Position numbers and translations under genes: made by a program
Shown: positions 56,335-64,000 of the stretch, in pieces
Position numbering within the stretch: position 1 is the stretch's first letter
How the letters are laid out: each line of letters opens with the position of its first letter
From: Calothrix parasitica NIES-267
GTDB taxonomy: Bacteria; Cyanobacteriota; Cyanobacteriia; Cyanobacteriales; Nostocaceae
DNA length: 64,000 nucleotides
Direction: 5' to 3'
Assembly (NCBI RefSeq): GCF_002368095.1
Contig: NZ_AP018227.1
Span: 4,427,782 to 4,491,781, forward strand
The notes under the pieces: generated by a model
The model's input: the letters and a program-made list of their open reading frames with translations, nothing else
Told to the model about the DNA's origin: nothing
The model's database searches: none

Positions 56335-59300
56335 ATGAGTACCGTTCTAAACACTCACGCTCAGGCTGTAAATATCTACCCCGCATCAGATTTGTTTTTG
56401 CGCCATCGCTTGCAAATCGTAGAGGAAGTGTGGGAATTAGTTCTCCGCGAAGAATGCGGACAACAGATGGTAGACCTCCTCAGAAAATTACGCGATTTAT
56501 GTTCTCCAGAAGGACAAGCAACTGATGACCAAGCTTCTTCCGTATTTAGTTTAATTGAAAAATTGAGCATTAATGAAGCAATTAGAGCGGCTCGTGGATT
56601 TGCTTTGTACTTCCAGTTAATAAACATCGTAGAACAGGATTACGAACAAAAACAGCAATTAACTCGTTACGAAGATTCGGAAGAAGGTGGAGAGGAAGAA
56701 ACCTTACCCAAAATTATTTATTCAAGCAATCATCAGCTAGAAGATGTTCATCTCAACGAGGGAATTAATGCAGATTTACTAGTCAAAAATTGGCAAGCCA
56801 AACTGAAAGACAAGGGAACATTTGCCGAATTATTTCCTAAATTATTTAAACTAAACGTACCACCAGCGCAAATTCAACGCTTAATTGCACAATTGGACGT
56901 GCGTTTAGTGTTTACAGCTCACCCAACCGAAATCGTCCGTCCCACCATTCGAGAAAAACAGCGACGAGTAGTAGATTTATTGCAAAAACTCGATTCATCT
57001 GAAAAAGTTTCTGGCAATAGGGGAACAGGAGTATATTCTTGGGAAACAACCCAAATTCGCTCTCAACTACTTGAAGAAATTCGTTTATGGTGGCGTACTG
57101 ATGAACTACATCAGTTTAAACCCAGCGTGCTTGATGAAGTAGATTATGCGCTACACTATTTCCAACAAGTATTATTTGATGCAACTCCTCAACTATACGA
57201 GCGTCTAAAATATGCTTTAAATTCAACTTTTTCTCGGCTCGAACCACCTAAGAAAAGTTTTTGTCAATTTGGTTCTTGGGTTGGTTCTGATAGAGACGGA
57301 AACCCCTCGGTGACTCCGGAAATAACTTGGCAGACGGCTTGTTATCAACGCCATATGGTGTTGGAAAAGTACATTGAATCAGCTAAAGGTTTAATTGAAC
57401 TATTAAGCGTATCGCTACACTGGAGCGATGTTTTACCGGACTTATTAGAATCCTTGGAAATCGAACAGTCCCAAATGAGTGAAGTTTACGATGCATTAGC
57501 TTTACGCTATCGTCAGGAACCTTACCGTTTAAAACTTGCTTATGTAGTTAAACGTTTGGAAAATACCCAAAAACGTAATTCAGCATTACAAAAAGGCGAG
57601 ATTCTTAAAGACGATAAAACGCCAATTTACGATTCAGTTTCAGATTTTTCAGCCGATTTAAGGTTGATTCAACGTAACTTATCAGAAACTGGCTTGAAAT
57701 GTCACCAGTTAGAAACCCTGCTTACTCAAGTTGAAATTTTTGGCTTTAATTTGACACAACTAGATATTCGTCAAGAATCAACTCGTCATAGCGATGCAAT
57801 CGGCGAGATTATCGAATATTTAGGAGTTTTGGAGACAAAATACGACGATTTACCAGAAGAAGAAAAAATTGCCTGGTTAACCAAAGAACTAAAAACTAGA
57901 AGACCATTAATCCCCGCACAGCTTCCCTTTGGAGACAAAACCAACGAAATAGTTTCCACAATGCGCTTGGTGCATTCGCTACAACAAGAATTTGGCTGCA
58001 ATATTTGCCAAACTTACATCATCAGCATGTGTCGCTCGGTTAGCGATGTACTAGAAGTATTGCTGTTAGCCAAAGAAGCAGGAATTTACGACCCCGGAAC
58101 AGCTATAGGAACAATCCGAGTCGTCCCCTTGTTTGAAACGGTAGAAGATTTACAGCGTTCCAGACAAGTAATGAAAGACTTGTTTTCGCTTCCTCTGTAT
58201 CGCGCTTTGCTCGCAGGGGGATATGAAGCTTACGAAAAAGGGATAAAGGAACAAGAAGAAAGTTCGACCTTAAATCCCAATTTGCAAGAAATAATGTTGG
58301 GTTATTCAGACAGTAATAAAGATTCTGGCTTCCTCAGCAGTAATTGGGAGATTCACAAAGCCCAAAAATCATTGCAGCAAATTGCCGAAGAATACGGTTT
58401 AAGCGTGCGAATTTTCCACGGACGTGGTGGTTCGGTAGGACGCGGCGGCGGCCCCGCTTACGAGGCAATTTTGGCTCAACCAGGTAAAAGTATTAACGGG
58501 CGAGTTAAAATTACCGAGCAAGGAGAAGTTTTAGCGTCTAAATATTCCTTACCAGATTTAGCGCTGTACAATCTCGAAACAATCACCACCGCAGTAATTC
58601 AAGCCAGTTTATTACGTGCAGGGTTTGATGATATACAACCCTGGAACGAAATTATGGAAGAATTAGCAGTGCGATCGCGTTCTCATTATCGGGATTTGAT
58701 CTACGAACAGCCTGATTTTATAGACTTTTTCAATCAAGTTACTCCCATAGAAGAAATAAGTCAGTTACAAATCAGTTCTCGTCCCGCTCGTCGTCCTTCG
58801 GGTAAAAAAGGCTTGAGTAGTTTAAGAGCGATTCCCTGGGTATTTAGCTGGACGCAAACTAGATTTCTACTACCTGCATGGTATGGAGTTGGTACAGCTT
58901 TACAAGAATTTCTCAACGAAGCTCCCGACGACCACATGCAGTTGCTGCAATGTTTTTACAGAAAATGGCCATTTTTCAAAATGGTGATTTCCAAAGTAGA
59001 AATGACCTTGGCAAAAGTTGACTTACAGATGGCACGACATTATGTAGAAGAACTATCCAAATCTGAAGATAAGGAGCGTTTTTATGGAGTGTTCAATCAA
59101 ATTTCCAGCGAATACCATCTAACCAAAAACTTAGTCTTGAAAATTACCGGACACGAACGTCTGTTAGATGGAGACCCAGTATTACAACGTTCCGTACAGT
59201 TGAGAAATGGTACTATCGTACCTTTGGGATTTATCCAAGTTTCCTTACTCAAGCGATTGCGCGATAGTAAAAGCAATGCTACTTCTGGTGTCATTCACTC

Positions 59301-59382
59301 CCGTTACAGCAAAGGAGAATTACTCAGGGGAGCGCTTTTAACAATCAACGGAATCGCTGCTGGAATGAGAAATACTGGTTAG
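56335..59382 (+). CDS. ppc: Phosphoenolpyruvate carboxylase
   Basis: 1015 residues, full length for cyanobacteria. Catalytic motifs: [18 protein letters not shown] (active-site His), [26 protein letters not shown] and the conserved C-terminal RNTG. It fixes bicarbonate onto PEP to make oxaloacetate, replenishing the citric acid cycle. The start ATG follows gcgaggat. Confidence 0.97.
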   Translation: MSTVLNTHAQAVNIYPASDLFLRHRLQIVEEVWELVLREECGQQMVDLLRKLRDLCSPEGQATDDQASSVFSLIEKLSINEAIRAARGFALYFQLINIVEQDYEQKQQLTRYEDSEEGGEEETLPKIIYSSNHQLEDVHLNEGINADLLVKNWQAKLKDKGTFAELFPKLFKLNVPPAQIQRLIAQLDVRLVFTAHPTEIVRPTIREKQRRVVDLLQKLDSSEKVSGNRGTGVYSWETTQIRSQLLEEIRLWWRTDELHQFKPSVLDEVDYALHYFQQVLFDATPQLYERLKYALNSTFSRLEPPKKSFCQFGSWVGSDRDGNPSVTPEITWQTACYQRHMVLEKYIESAKGLIELLSVSLHWSDVLPDLLESLEIEQSQMSEVYDALALRYRQEPYRLKLAYVVKRLENTQKRNSALQKGEILKDDKTPIYDSVSDFSADLRLIQRNLSETGLKCHQLETLLTQVEIFGFNLTQLDIRQESTRHSDAIGEIIEYLGVLETKYDDLPEEEKIAWLTKELKTRRPLIPAQLPFGDKTNEIVSTMRLVHSLQQEFGCNICQTYIISMCRSVSDVLEVLLLAKEAGIYDPGTAIGTIRVVPLFETVEDLQRSRQVMKDLFSLPLYRALLAGGYEAYEKGIKEQEESSTLNPNLQEIMLGYSDSNKDSGFLSSNWEIHKAQKSLQQIAEEYGLSVRIFHGRGGSVGRGGGPAYEAILAQPGKSINGRVKITEQGEVLASKYSLPDLALYNLETITTAVIQASLLRAGFDDIQPWNEIMEELAVRSRSHYRDLIYEQPDFIDFFNQVTPIEEISQLQISSRPARRPSGKKGLSSLRAIPWVFSWTQTRFLLPAWYGVGTALQEFLNEAPDDHMQLLQCFYRKWPFFKMVISKVEMTLAKVDLQMARHYVEELSKSEDKERFYGVFNQISSEYHLTKNLVLKITGHERLLDGDPVLQRSVQLRNGTIVPLGFIQVSLLKRLRDSKSNATSGVIHSRYSKGELLRGALLTINGIAAGMRNTG

Positions 59383-59455
59383 GAGTTAGGAGTTAGGAGT
59401 TAGGAGTTAGGAGTTAGGAATTAGGAATTAGGAATTAGGAATTAGGAGTTAGGAA
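59383..59455. repeat. TAGGAGT/TAGGAAT heptamer tandem repeats
   Basis: About ten tandem 7-mers immediately after the ppc stop codon. Units change from taggagt to taggaat partway through. Confidence 0.9.
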
Positions 59456-59553
59456 TTGAAAACGGCTAGGGAGCAAGATGCTATGCTCCCACTACAAATG
59501 CTTTCTAAATCTTCTCTTTGTCTCCTTGTCCCCTGCTTCCTAAATACCAAAAA

Positions 59554-59589
59554 CTCCGACTTCTAGAAATACTAAGCTAGAAATCGGAG
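59554..59589. terminator. Bidirectional hairpin between ppc and the pentapeptide gene
   Basis: 13-bp arms CTCCGACTTCTAG / CTAGAAATCGGAG with one wobble and a 10-base loop, between convergent genes. T-rich sequence follows about 15 bases away. Confidence 0.6.
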
Positions 59590-59723
59590 AATCGCGAACT
59601 ATTATTTTTTATGTATTTGATTGTTTAACAGCTAAGATTACGGACGAACTCAAATCTCTTAGCTGCTGTTTTGCACAAATTAATTACTTACAGGCTTTGA
59701 TAATAATGCCTAAGTAAATGAAT

Positions 59724-60182
59724 TTAATCCCAATCTGGAATATTTTTCAATTCTTCTCCACCAATACCAATTCCTGTGTGGAATATTTCAGCATTAGTGA
59801 TATTCATATCTTCCATCGACGCTTCGTATACGTTGGAATCGTAAATTTTAGCGCTAGCTAAACTCGCATCATTCAAGTTAGCTTGCTTGAAATTAACGTT
59901 AGTTAGGAATGCTGAAGTTAATTTAGCATTTTCTAAATTCGCACGGGTTAAGTCAGCACCCTCAAGATTTGCATGTTCGAGATTTGCTCCCTGAAGATTC
60001 GCTCCTCTCAAATCAGCACCAATTAAATGCTCACCACGTAGATTTGCTCCTGACAAATCACAACCTACACATTCCCTAGTTTCTAGTAGCCTTTGTACAT
60101 GCTGTGGATTTTCAGCTTTAACCGAGCTAGCGAAAAACAGGGGGGCTACTATAGTCAACGCAGCCAAAAGTTTCTTAATCAT
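59724..60182 (-). CDS. Secreted pentapeptide-repeat protein
   Basis: 152 residues from ATG 60182, preceded by aaaggggaa. A signal peptide (LLAALTIVAPLFFASSVKA) is followed by a CVGCDL segment and about fourteen A(D/N)LxX pentapeptides (GANLRGEHLIGADLRGANLQ, then GANLEHANLEGADLTRANLE). The right-handed beta helix is probably located in the periplasm or thylakoid lumen. The family resembles the TlxP-like lumenal proteins. Function unknown. Confidence 0.85.
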   Translation of the reverse strand: MIKKLLAALTIVAPLFFASSVKAENPQHVQRLLETRECVGCDLSGANLRGEHLIGADLRGANLQGANLEHANLEGADLTRANLENAKLTSAFLTNVNFKQANLNDASLASAKIYDSNVYEASMEDMNITNAEIFHTGIGIGGEELKNIPDWD

Positions 60183-60619
60183 AAAATTTCCCCTTTGCAA
60201 TCTAATATCTTCCGTTCTTTATCCTCACACTTCTATTATCTCACTAATTTGCCGAAGTATAATGCTTAACGAGAAAGCTTCATAGTAAGAATCGCCTTTA
60301 TCTTAGACCAAAAGTGATAGAAATGTTCAACCTGTCCAATATTAGCAAGGTTTTCAGCTATTTTTGAATCCGGAAAGTCCGGATTTCTTAATATAAATTT
60401 TTGTTAACATAAACTAAATTCAAGTATAATTTAAAATTATTTTTTCAGAGTTTTTAAGTACTATGCTTATAGTATCTTTTGAGCAGAAGAAGATAGTATT
60501 TATACTGAAGGCGAAACCATCAAGGATGGATTAGAAATTTGATTAAACATAATAATAAACCTTTCCCTAAAAGCTTTAGAAAAAGGTTCAATACAATCCA
60601 CTTATTATTTCTAATCAAA
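60183..60619. other. Non-coding region between the pentapeptide gene and tRNA-Pro
   Basis: Contains a small perfect hairpin AATCCGG-aaagt-CCGGATT (60367-60385). No gene recognised; presumed promoter of the pentapeptide gene at the left end. Confidence 0.45.
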
Positions 60620-60693
60620 TCGGAGCGGCGGGATTTGAACCCACGACCTCCACTACCCCAAAGTGGCGCGCTACCAAGCTGCGCTACGCCCCG
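60620..60693 (-). tRNA. tRNA-Pro (GGG)
   Basis: On the minus strand the acceptor CGGGGCG pairs with CGCTCCG. The D arm is GCGC...GCGC, the anticodon arm CCACT-TTGGGGT-AGTGG with anticodon GGG, and the T arm GTGGG-TTCAAAT-CCCGC. Discriminator A; CCA is not encoded. Confidence 0.95.
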
Positions 60694-60809
60694 TAAATCG
60701 GACATCAAAAATAGGATTTCAAATTTCTGCTGATGGAAATATCAAATCCAAGGGGTTTAACTTTAATATATTAGCACGATTTAAAAAAACAAAACAACTT
60801 AATTAAAAA

Positions 60810-61175
60810 TCAAAAAATCTCTACCATGGCTGCGGCTTGGATTAAGTCTCGAACGGCAGCACAATCGCTCCATTGACCTTCGACGCAACGTCCCGAACTG
60901 AGAATAAAACGTAAATTATAGTCGTGTGGGAAGCCTTCTACCTGCATCCAGAGTAAATTGCTTTCAGCTTCACAAGCAATTTTTTCTTCATCCATCAATT
61001 CCGACTTCATTTGCTCCATAGTGTCAGCAAGCTGGGCTAACAGCCGACAAAAATCATTTAACTCACTTTCTGTAAGTTCTATAGCCCAATCATCCGTACC
61101 AACCAAGCCTTTAAATTCTGGTGCTGCTGGGTTAAAACCGATACGCCAACCATTGCCTTTTTTAAGTACGCGCAT
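60810..61175 (-). CDS. DUF1818 family protein
   Basis: 121 residues from ATG 61175. RVLKKGNGWRIGFNPAAPEFKGLVGTDDWAIELT at the start, and LPHDYNLRF-like FPHDYNLRFIL, then GRCVEGQW near the end, match DUF1818, a cyanobacterial and plastid family. Soluble. Function unknown. Start chosen because conservation begins at this Met. Confidence 0.82.
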   Translation of the reverse strand: MRVLKKGNGWRIGFNPAAPEFKGLVGTDDWAIELTESELNDFCRLLAQLADTMEQMKSELMDEEKIACEAESNLLWMQVEGFPHDYNLRFILSSGRCVEGQWSDCAAVRDLIQAAAMVEIF

Positions 61176-61418
61176 GAAGGAAAAGTTAGGAGTTAAAAGT
61201 AGCAAGTGGCAGGTAAATTACTGACAATTTAGTACTTGCTACTTTAATAATCTTCCCATGCCTAATGCCCAATCTTTAAAAAATAAACAGCGAGCAGTTA
61301 ACATTTTAGTGCGATATTGCAGTTTGTTATAAATCTTTTAGTTTTTTGTAAAAGATTAAATGAAACCTCAATAATAAGTTAAATACAAGCACTGATAACT
61401 GCTCGCTGTTAGCTGTAA

Positions 61419-61655
61419 TTACATTTCACCGATAATTTCTGGCTGAGTTAGTTCATCAGACATTTCGATAATTGAGCGCAGTACAGGCTTCATCAATACA
61501 TCTTCTGTATTGTCAAAATCTTCATAACGGCGACGTTTAGCGCGATTCGCCACTTGAACTGTAATCCGGTAACGGTTGGAAGCCGCGCTGATTAAATCTT
61601 CTGCACGGTGCATGATTTGAGATTGAGTTGTCTCGAATTTAGAACGCCTTAGCAT
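61419..61655 (-). CDS. rpoZ: RNA polymerase omega subunit
   Basis: 78 residues. [29 protein letters not shown] is the conserved omega core, and [17 protein letters not shown] the C-terminal part. Cyanobacterial length. It aids assembly of the polymerase beta' subunit. Confidence 0.92.
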   Translation of the reverse strand: MLRRSKFETTQSQIMHRAEDLISAASNRYRITVQVANRAKRRRYEDFDNTEDVLMKPVLRSIIEMSDELTQPEIIGEM

Positions 61656-61738
61656 AAATTACTAGTTCAAAGGGTCAATCACTAGTTTAACAAAGGGAAT
61701 TGGGGATGGGGAATCGAGCATTGGGAATTGTGCGTTCG

Positions 61739-62863
61739 CTATTTTCTTTTAAAAATAATCATTTCAGTTCCAACTACTGGATTACGGGCTATGAGTTTAC
61801 CTTGTAAATCAGTAATTTCTAGGTGTGTAAAATCAAGTTCTTGGGAGCGTTGAAGGATTTGTGCTGTTAAATTATCTTGTTGAGATTTATCTAATCTGTA
61901 CCATTCGTTACTGATTTTAATAGTAAGATTACTGTTTAGAAAGTTGGCTTTAATTGATTCTATGATTCCTGCAAAAGTTCGATTCCCAGATTTATCTTCC
62001 TTGGAAGTAAAGCTAATTTCACCGACTTGATTTTGAATTGCTGCGATTAAAGTTTCTTCTGGTGTTAATAATCTGGGTGGGGAAGTTTCTTCTAGTTCTT
62101 CTTGTGGTACGGTTGTTTCTTCCGGTTGAGAAATGGTTTCTTCTTCCGTAACCGGTGGAATTATAATTTCATCTTCTGTTTTTAGGGTTATTTCTTCTTC
62201 CTGTTGCGAAATAGTTTTTTCTTCCGTAACCGGTGGAATTATAATTTCATCTTCTTCTATTGGTAAGGAAGTGACTTCTTCTTGTTGAGTAATAGTGTTT
62301 TGTGATTCTATAACTGCTGGAATTTCTGATTTATCTTCTTTAATAGTGTCTTCTTCTACTGGTAAGGAAGCTGTTTCTTTTTGTTGAGCAGGAGTCTTTT
62401 CTATGACAGATGGAATTTCTTGCTCTCCTAATTCGATAGATTCGGCTTCGGTAGCAGATACTGGTGCAGGAATTTCGTTATCTGGAGGAATTATTGCTAC
62501 TTGTGATGGTTTGCTATCAAAAATATTAGAAGTTATCAAAAATATCATGATAGTTACTCCGCTAATAATTCCTGTCAAAGCTGTATCTGATAACTTTGCG
62601 GAAAATCTTGCTGGTAAAATAAGTCTAATTTTTCCTAAAATACCAGTCCATACCTGTTGAAGCTTTTGTAGAAAACCTGGTTTATCTTCGCTACTAGGTG
62701 AGGATTCATTTTCTAATTTAACTGCGGTATTTTCTAATAATCCAATTGTTCCTCGCAAAGCTTTAACTAATGACGCTCTCCAAAATGGCAGTTTTTCTGG
62801 AGGTGAATAATTTTGTGTTGGTGAATCAATTGGTGGTTGGATATTTTTATTATCTTCTGGCAT
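61739..62863 (-). CDS. Membrane protein with acidic internal repeats
   Basis: 374 residues. A cytosolic N-terminus (FWRASLVKALRGTIGLLENTAV) is followed by one transmembrane helix (LTGIISGVTIMIFLITSNIF, about residues 96-115) and a low-complexity acidic linker. A block containing DEIIIPPVTEE occurs twice almost unchanged. The C-terminal folded domain has LLTPEETLIAAIQNQVGEIS and NEWYRLDKSQQDNLTAQILQRSQE. It resembles conserved cyanobacterial hypothetical proteins; function unknown. Read in the same direction as rpoZ. Confidence 0.7.
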   Translation of the reverse strand: MPEDNKNIQPPIDSPTQNYSPPEKLPFWRASLVKALRGTIGLLENTAVKLENESSPSSEDKPGFLQKLQQVWTGILGKIRLILPARFSAKLSDTALTGIISGVTIMIFLITSNIFDSKPSQVAIIPPDNEIPAPVSATEAESIELGEQEIPSVIEKTPAQQKETASLPVEEDTIKEDKSEIPAVIESQNTITQQEEVTSLPIEEDEIIIPPVTEEKTISQQEEEITLKTEDEIIIPPVTEEETISQPEETTVPQEELEETSPPRLLTPEETLIAAIQNQVGEISFTSKEDKSGNRTFAGIIESIKANFLNSNLTIKISNEWYRLDKSQQDNLTAQILQRSQELDFTHLEITDLQGKLIARNPVVGTEMIIFKRK

Positions 62864-62997
62864 AGAATTACAAGATAGGGCTTAATAATAGAGGATGTCT
62901 AAACAGTTTCGCCAAAGTAATTCTACACAGCACAATTTAATTAAGCATTAAACAAAAGTTAGGAATACTGGGATTTTCAGTAGGGTGGAATACAACA

Positions 62998-63100
62998 TAT
63001 AGCATTCCTAAATTATTTGTGAGATTTGAGAAACCCGATTTTTCCAAAAAACCGGGTTTCTGACACCTATCTTTCTCACGACTCATATAGGATTGCTATA
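62998..63100. mobile_element. MITE of the TATAGCAATCCTA family, copy 2
   Basis: Left end tatagcattcctaaattatttgtgag and right end, read in reverse, tatagcaatcctatatgagt are inverted with few changes. The interior carries a gaaacccg / cgggtttc hairpin. Related to the copy at 14568. Confidence 0.75.
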
Positions 63101-63138
63101 AATACAAAAGATATTTGTAATCCCCAAAAAAAATGAAA

Positions 63139-63161
63139 GAGACGCAGCATTGCTACATCTC
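63139..63161. repeat. Dispersed GAGACG palindrome (imperfect)
   Basis: GAGACGCAGCA / TGCTACATCTC with one mismatch, just after the 3' end of the VWA gene (minus strand). Confidence 0.6.
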
Positions 63162-63192
63162 TATAAAGCGTGATTATTTAACTAATATTTGT

Positions 63193-64000
63193 TCAGACAG
63201 ACAATAATCTTACAGCTTCCCCAAAAGGAAATTCTTCTAAAGCCAAACCACCGGGGGTAACTACCCACAACACTGGTAGTTCTGGTGCTTTATCAGGGAA
63301 AGTACCATAGCCATCCGTTAAATAAACACATACTCCTTGGGTTTGTCCGTCCCATCTTTGAGCTACTTTATCAAAGAAGGGTACAAAGGATGTACCACCA
63401 CCACCTTGAGGTTTTGGTGGCATTGAATCGGCGTTAATTTCGTAAGGACCGTAAACTTCGGCATCCACGTAATAGAACTCGCATTTGATGTGGGGATAGG
63501 AACTCAAAATACCCTGGACTTCTGAGAAAAATAACCCCAGCAATTTTGTATCGATTGAGCCGCTCGTATCTAAAGCTAAATAAACGCGAATCGATTCTCC
63601 TTGTAAGCTTTCCAGATACATCCTGCGTCCGATAAAGCGACGGTCAAACCCAGAAAAATCAGTAGGGGTTTGAACTAAATATCGCCAAAGATAAGACCTC
63701 CAATCAATCTGAGCAGAATTCAAGGTTTCTAGTTCTCGTTCTATCCCCCCTCCCAGAGTACCTTTGTTTGTAGTACGAGCCACAGTAGCAGCTTGCTGCA
63801 TCGCATTTTGCCAGTGCGCTTCCATTGCAGCTTTCTTTGCTTGGGACATACTATCCCCAGATTGAGAACTAGGAGAACTTTCACCTTTTCCTTGTTTTTC
63901 TCCCGCTTCCTGACTTTCTCCTTGATTACCTTCTTGCTGCGAACCACCAGCATCTTCCGGTGGACTATCAAGTAAATCGGGGTTAGTTAATTCTGGTGCA
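63193..64000 (-). CDS. VWA-domain protein (DUF2201-like), N-terminus outside the window
   Basis: The frame stays open to the right edge, upstream of the ATG at 63849. The extra part is a Gly/Ser/Gln/Glu-rich linker (GSQQEGNQGESQEAGEKQGK). The C-terminal domain has RVYLALDTSGSID (MIDAS DxSxS), a GGGGTSFVPFF metal-site Thr, and VCVYLTDGYGTFPDKAPELP. This matches DUF2201 metallopeptidase-like VWA proteins, often encoded next to a MoxR ATPase, which would lie outside the window. It is partial. Confidence 0.8.
   Translation of the reverse strand, partial: APELTNPDLLDSPPEDAGGSQQEGNQGESQEAGEKQGKGESSPSSQSGDSMSQAKKAAMEAHWQNAMQQAATVARTTNKGTLGGGIERELETLNSAQIDWRSYLWRYLVQTPTDFSGFDRRFIGRRMYLESLQGESIRVYLALDTSGSIDTKLLGLFFSEVQGILSSYPHIKCEFYYVDAEVYGPYEINADSMPPKPQGGGGTSFVPFFDKVAQRWDGQTQGVCVYLTDGYGTFPDKAPELPVLWVVTPGGLALEEFPFGEAVRLLSV

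Noticed and set aside
60520-60733. Open frames of 62 and 64 codons on both strands
   Set aside because: They overlap tRNA-Pro and translate its sequence.

Overview
The window comes from a filamentous, heterocyst-forming cyanobacterium (Nostocales type). The evidence is two psbA genes, cyanobacterial phosphoenolpyruvate carboxylase, an N-II type amino-acid transporter (natF, natG, natH, bgtA), a locus resembling the heterocyst glycolipid hgdBCA/hglT island, an orphan Mo-nitrogenase C-terminal-domain protein, heptanucleotide tandem repeats in intergenic spaces, and many palindromic MITE-like repeats. Base composition is AT-rich. All identifications rest on reading the translated sequences; no database search was run.

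Layout. 0-1.5 kb: a ParB-like protein fused to a degenerate methyltransferase. 2.8-10.4 kb: hgdB, hgdC, hgdA, a DUF2141 protein, a broken glycosyltransferase copy, a GT2 and a GT4 (hglT-like), probably for synthesis and export of envelope glycolipid. 10.5-16.7 kb: glyoxylate aminotransferase, a DUF760 protein, a TetR/SDR pair between two related short elements, and a dense run of MITEs. 16.7-25.4 kb: type II NADH dehydrogenase, a two-gene phosphorelay, and glycolate dehydrogenase subunits glcE and glcF. 25.4-29.3 kb is accessory: an orphan ribbon-helix-helix antitoxin, an ISAzo13-like fragment cut by a complete IS5-family element, and three small genes of unknown function. 29.4-33.9 kb: the amino-acid ABC transporter, with a MITE between natH and bgtA. 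34-39.2 kb: a CPBP membrane protease with a decayed 5' neighbourhood, the nitrogenase-tail protein, a creatininase-family enzyme and an ACT-domain malic enzyme.

39.2-50.8 kb is the most unusual part. Two psbA genes encode D1 forms that differ at residue 130 (Gln versus Glu). The first is followed by four tandem 97-bp repeats, each containing a terminator-like hairpin, and one copy is split by a MITE with a target duplication. Between the psbA genes lie a substrate-binding lipoprotein paired with a histidine kinase, an SMR transporter, and a 3.9-kb unit bounded by ~200-bp inverted repeats. That unit carries a heme-oxygenase-like (possible diiron) protein, a class V PLP enzyme and a GNAT acetyltransferase, and has no transposase. 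It is the best candidate for an undescribed mobile biosynthetic cassette.

50.9-64 kb is mostly core: an MBOAT/SGNH-like O-acylation pair, ppc, a secreted pentapeptide-repeat protein, tRNA-Pro(GGG), a DUF1818 protein, rpoZ, a low-complexity membrane protein, and a VWA-domain protein that runs off the right edge.
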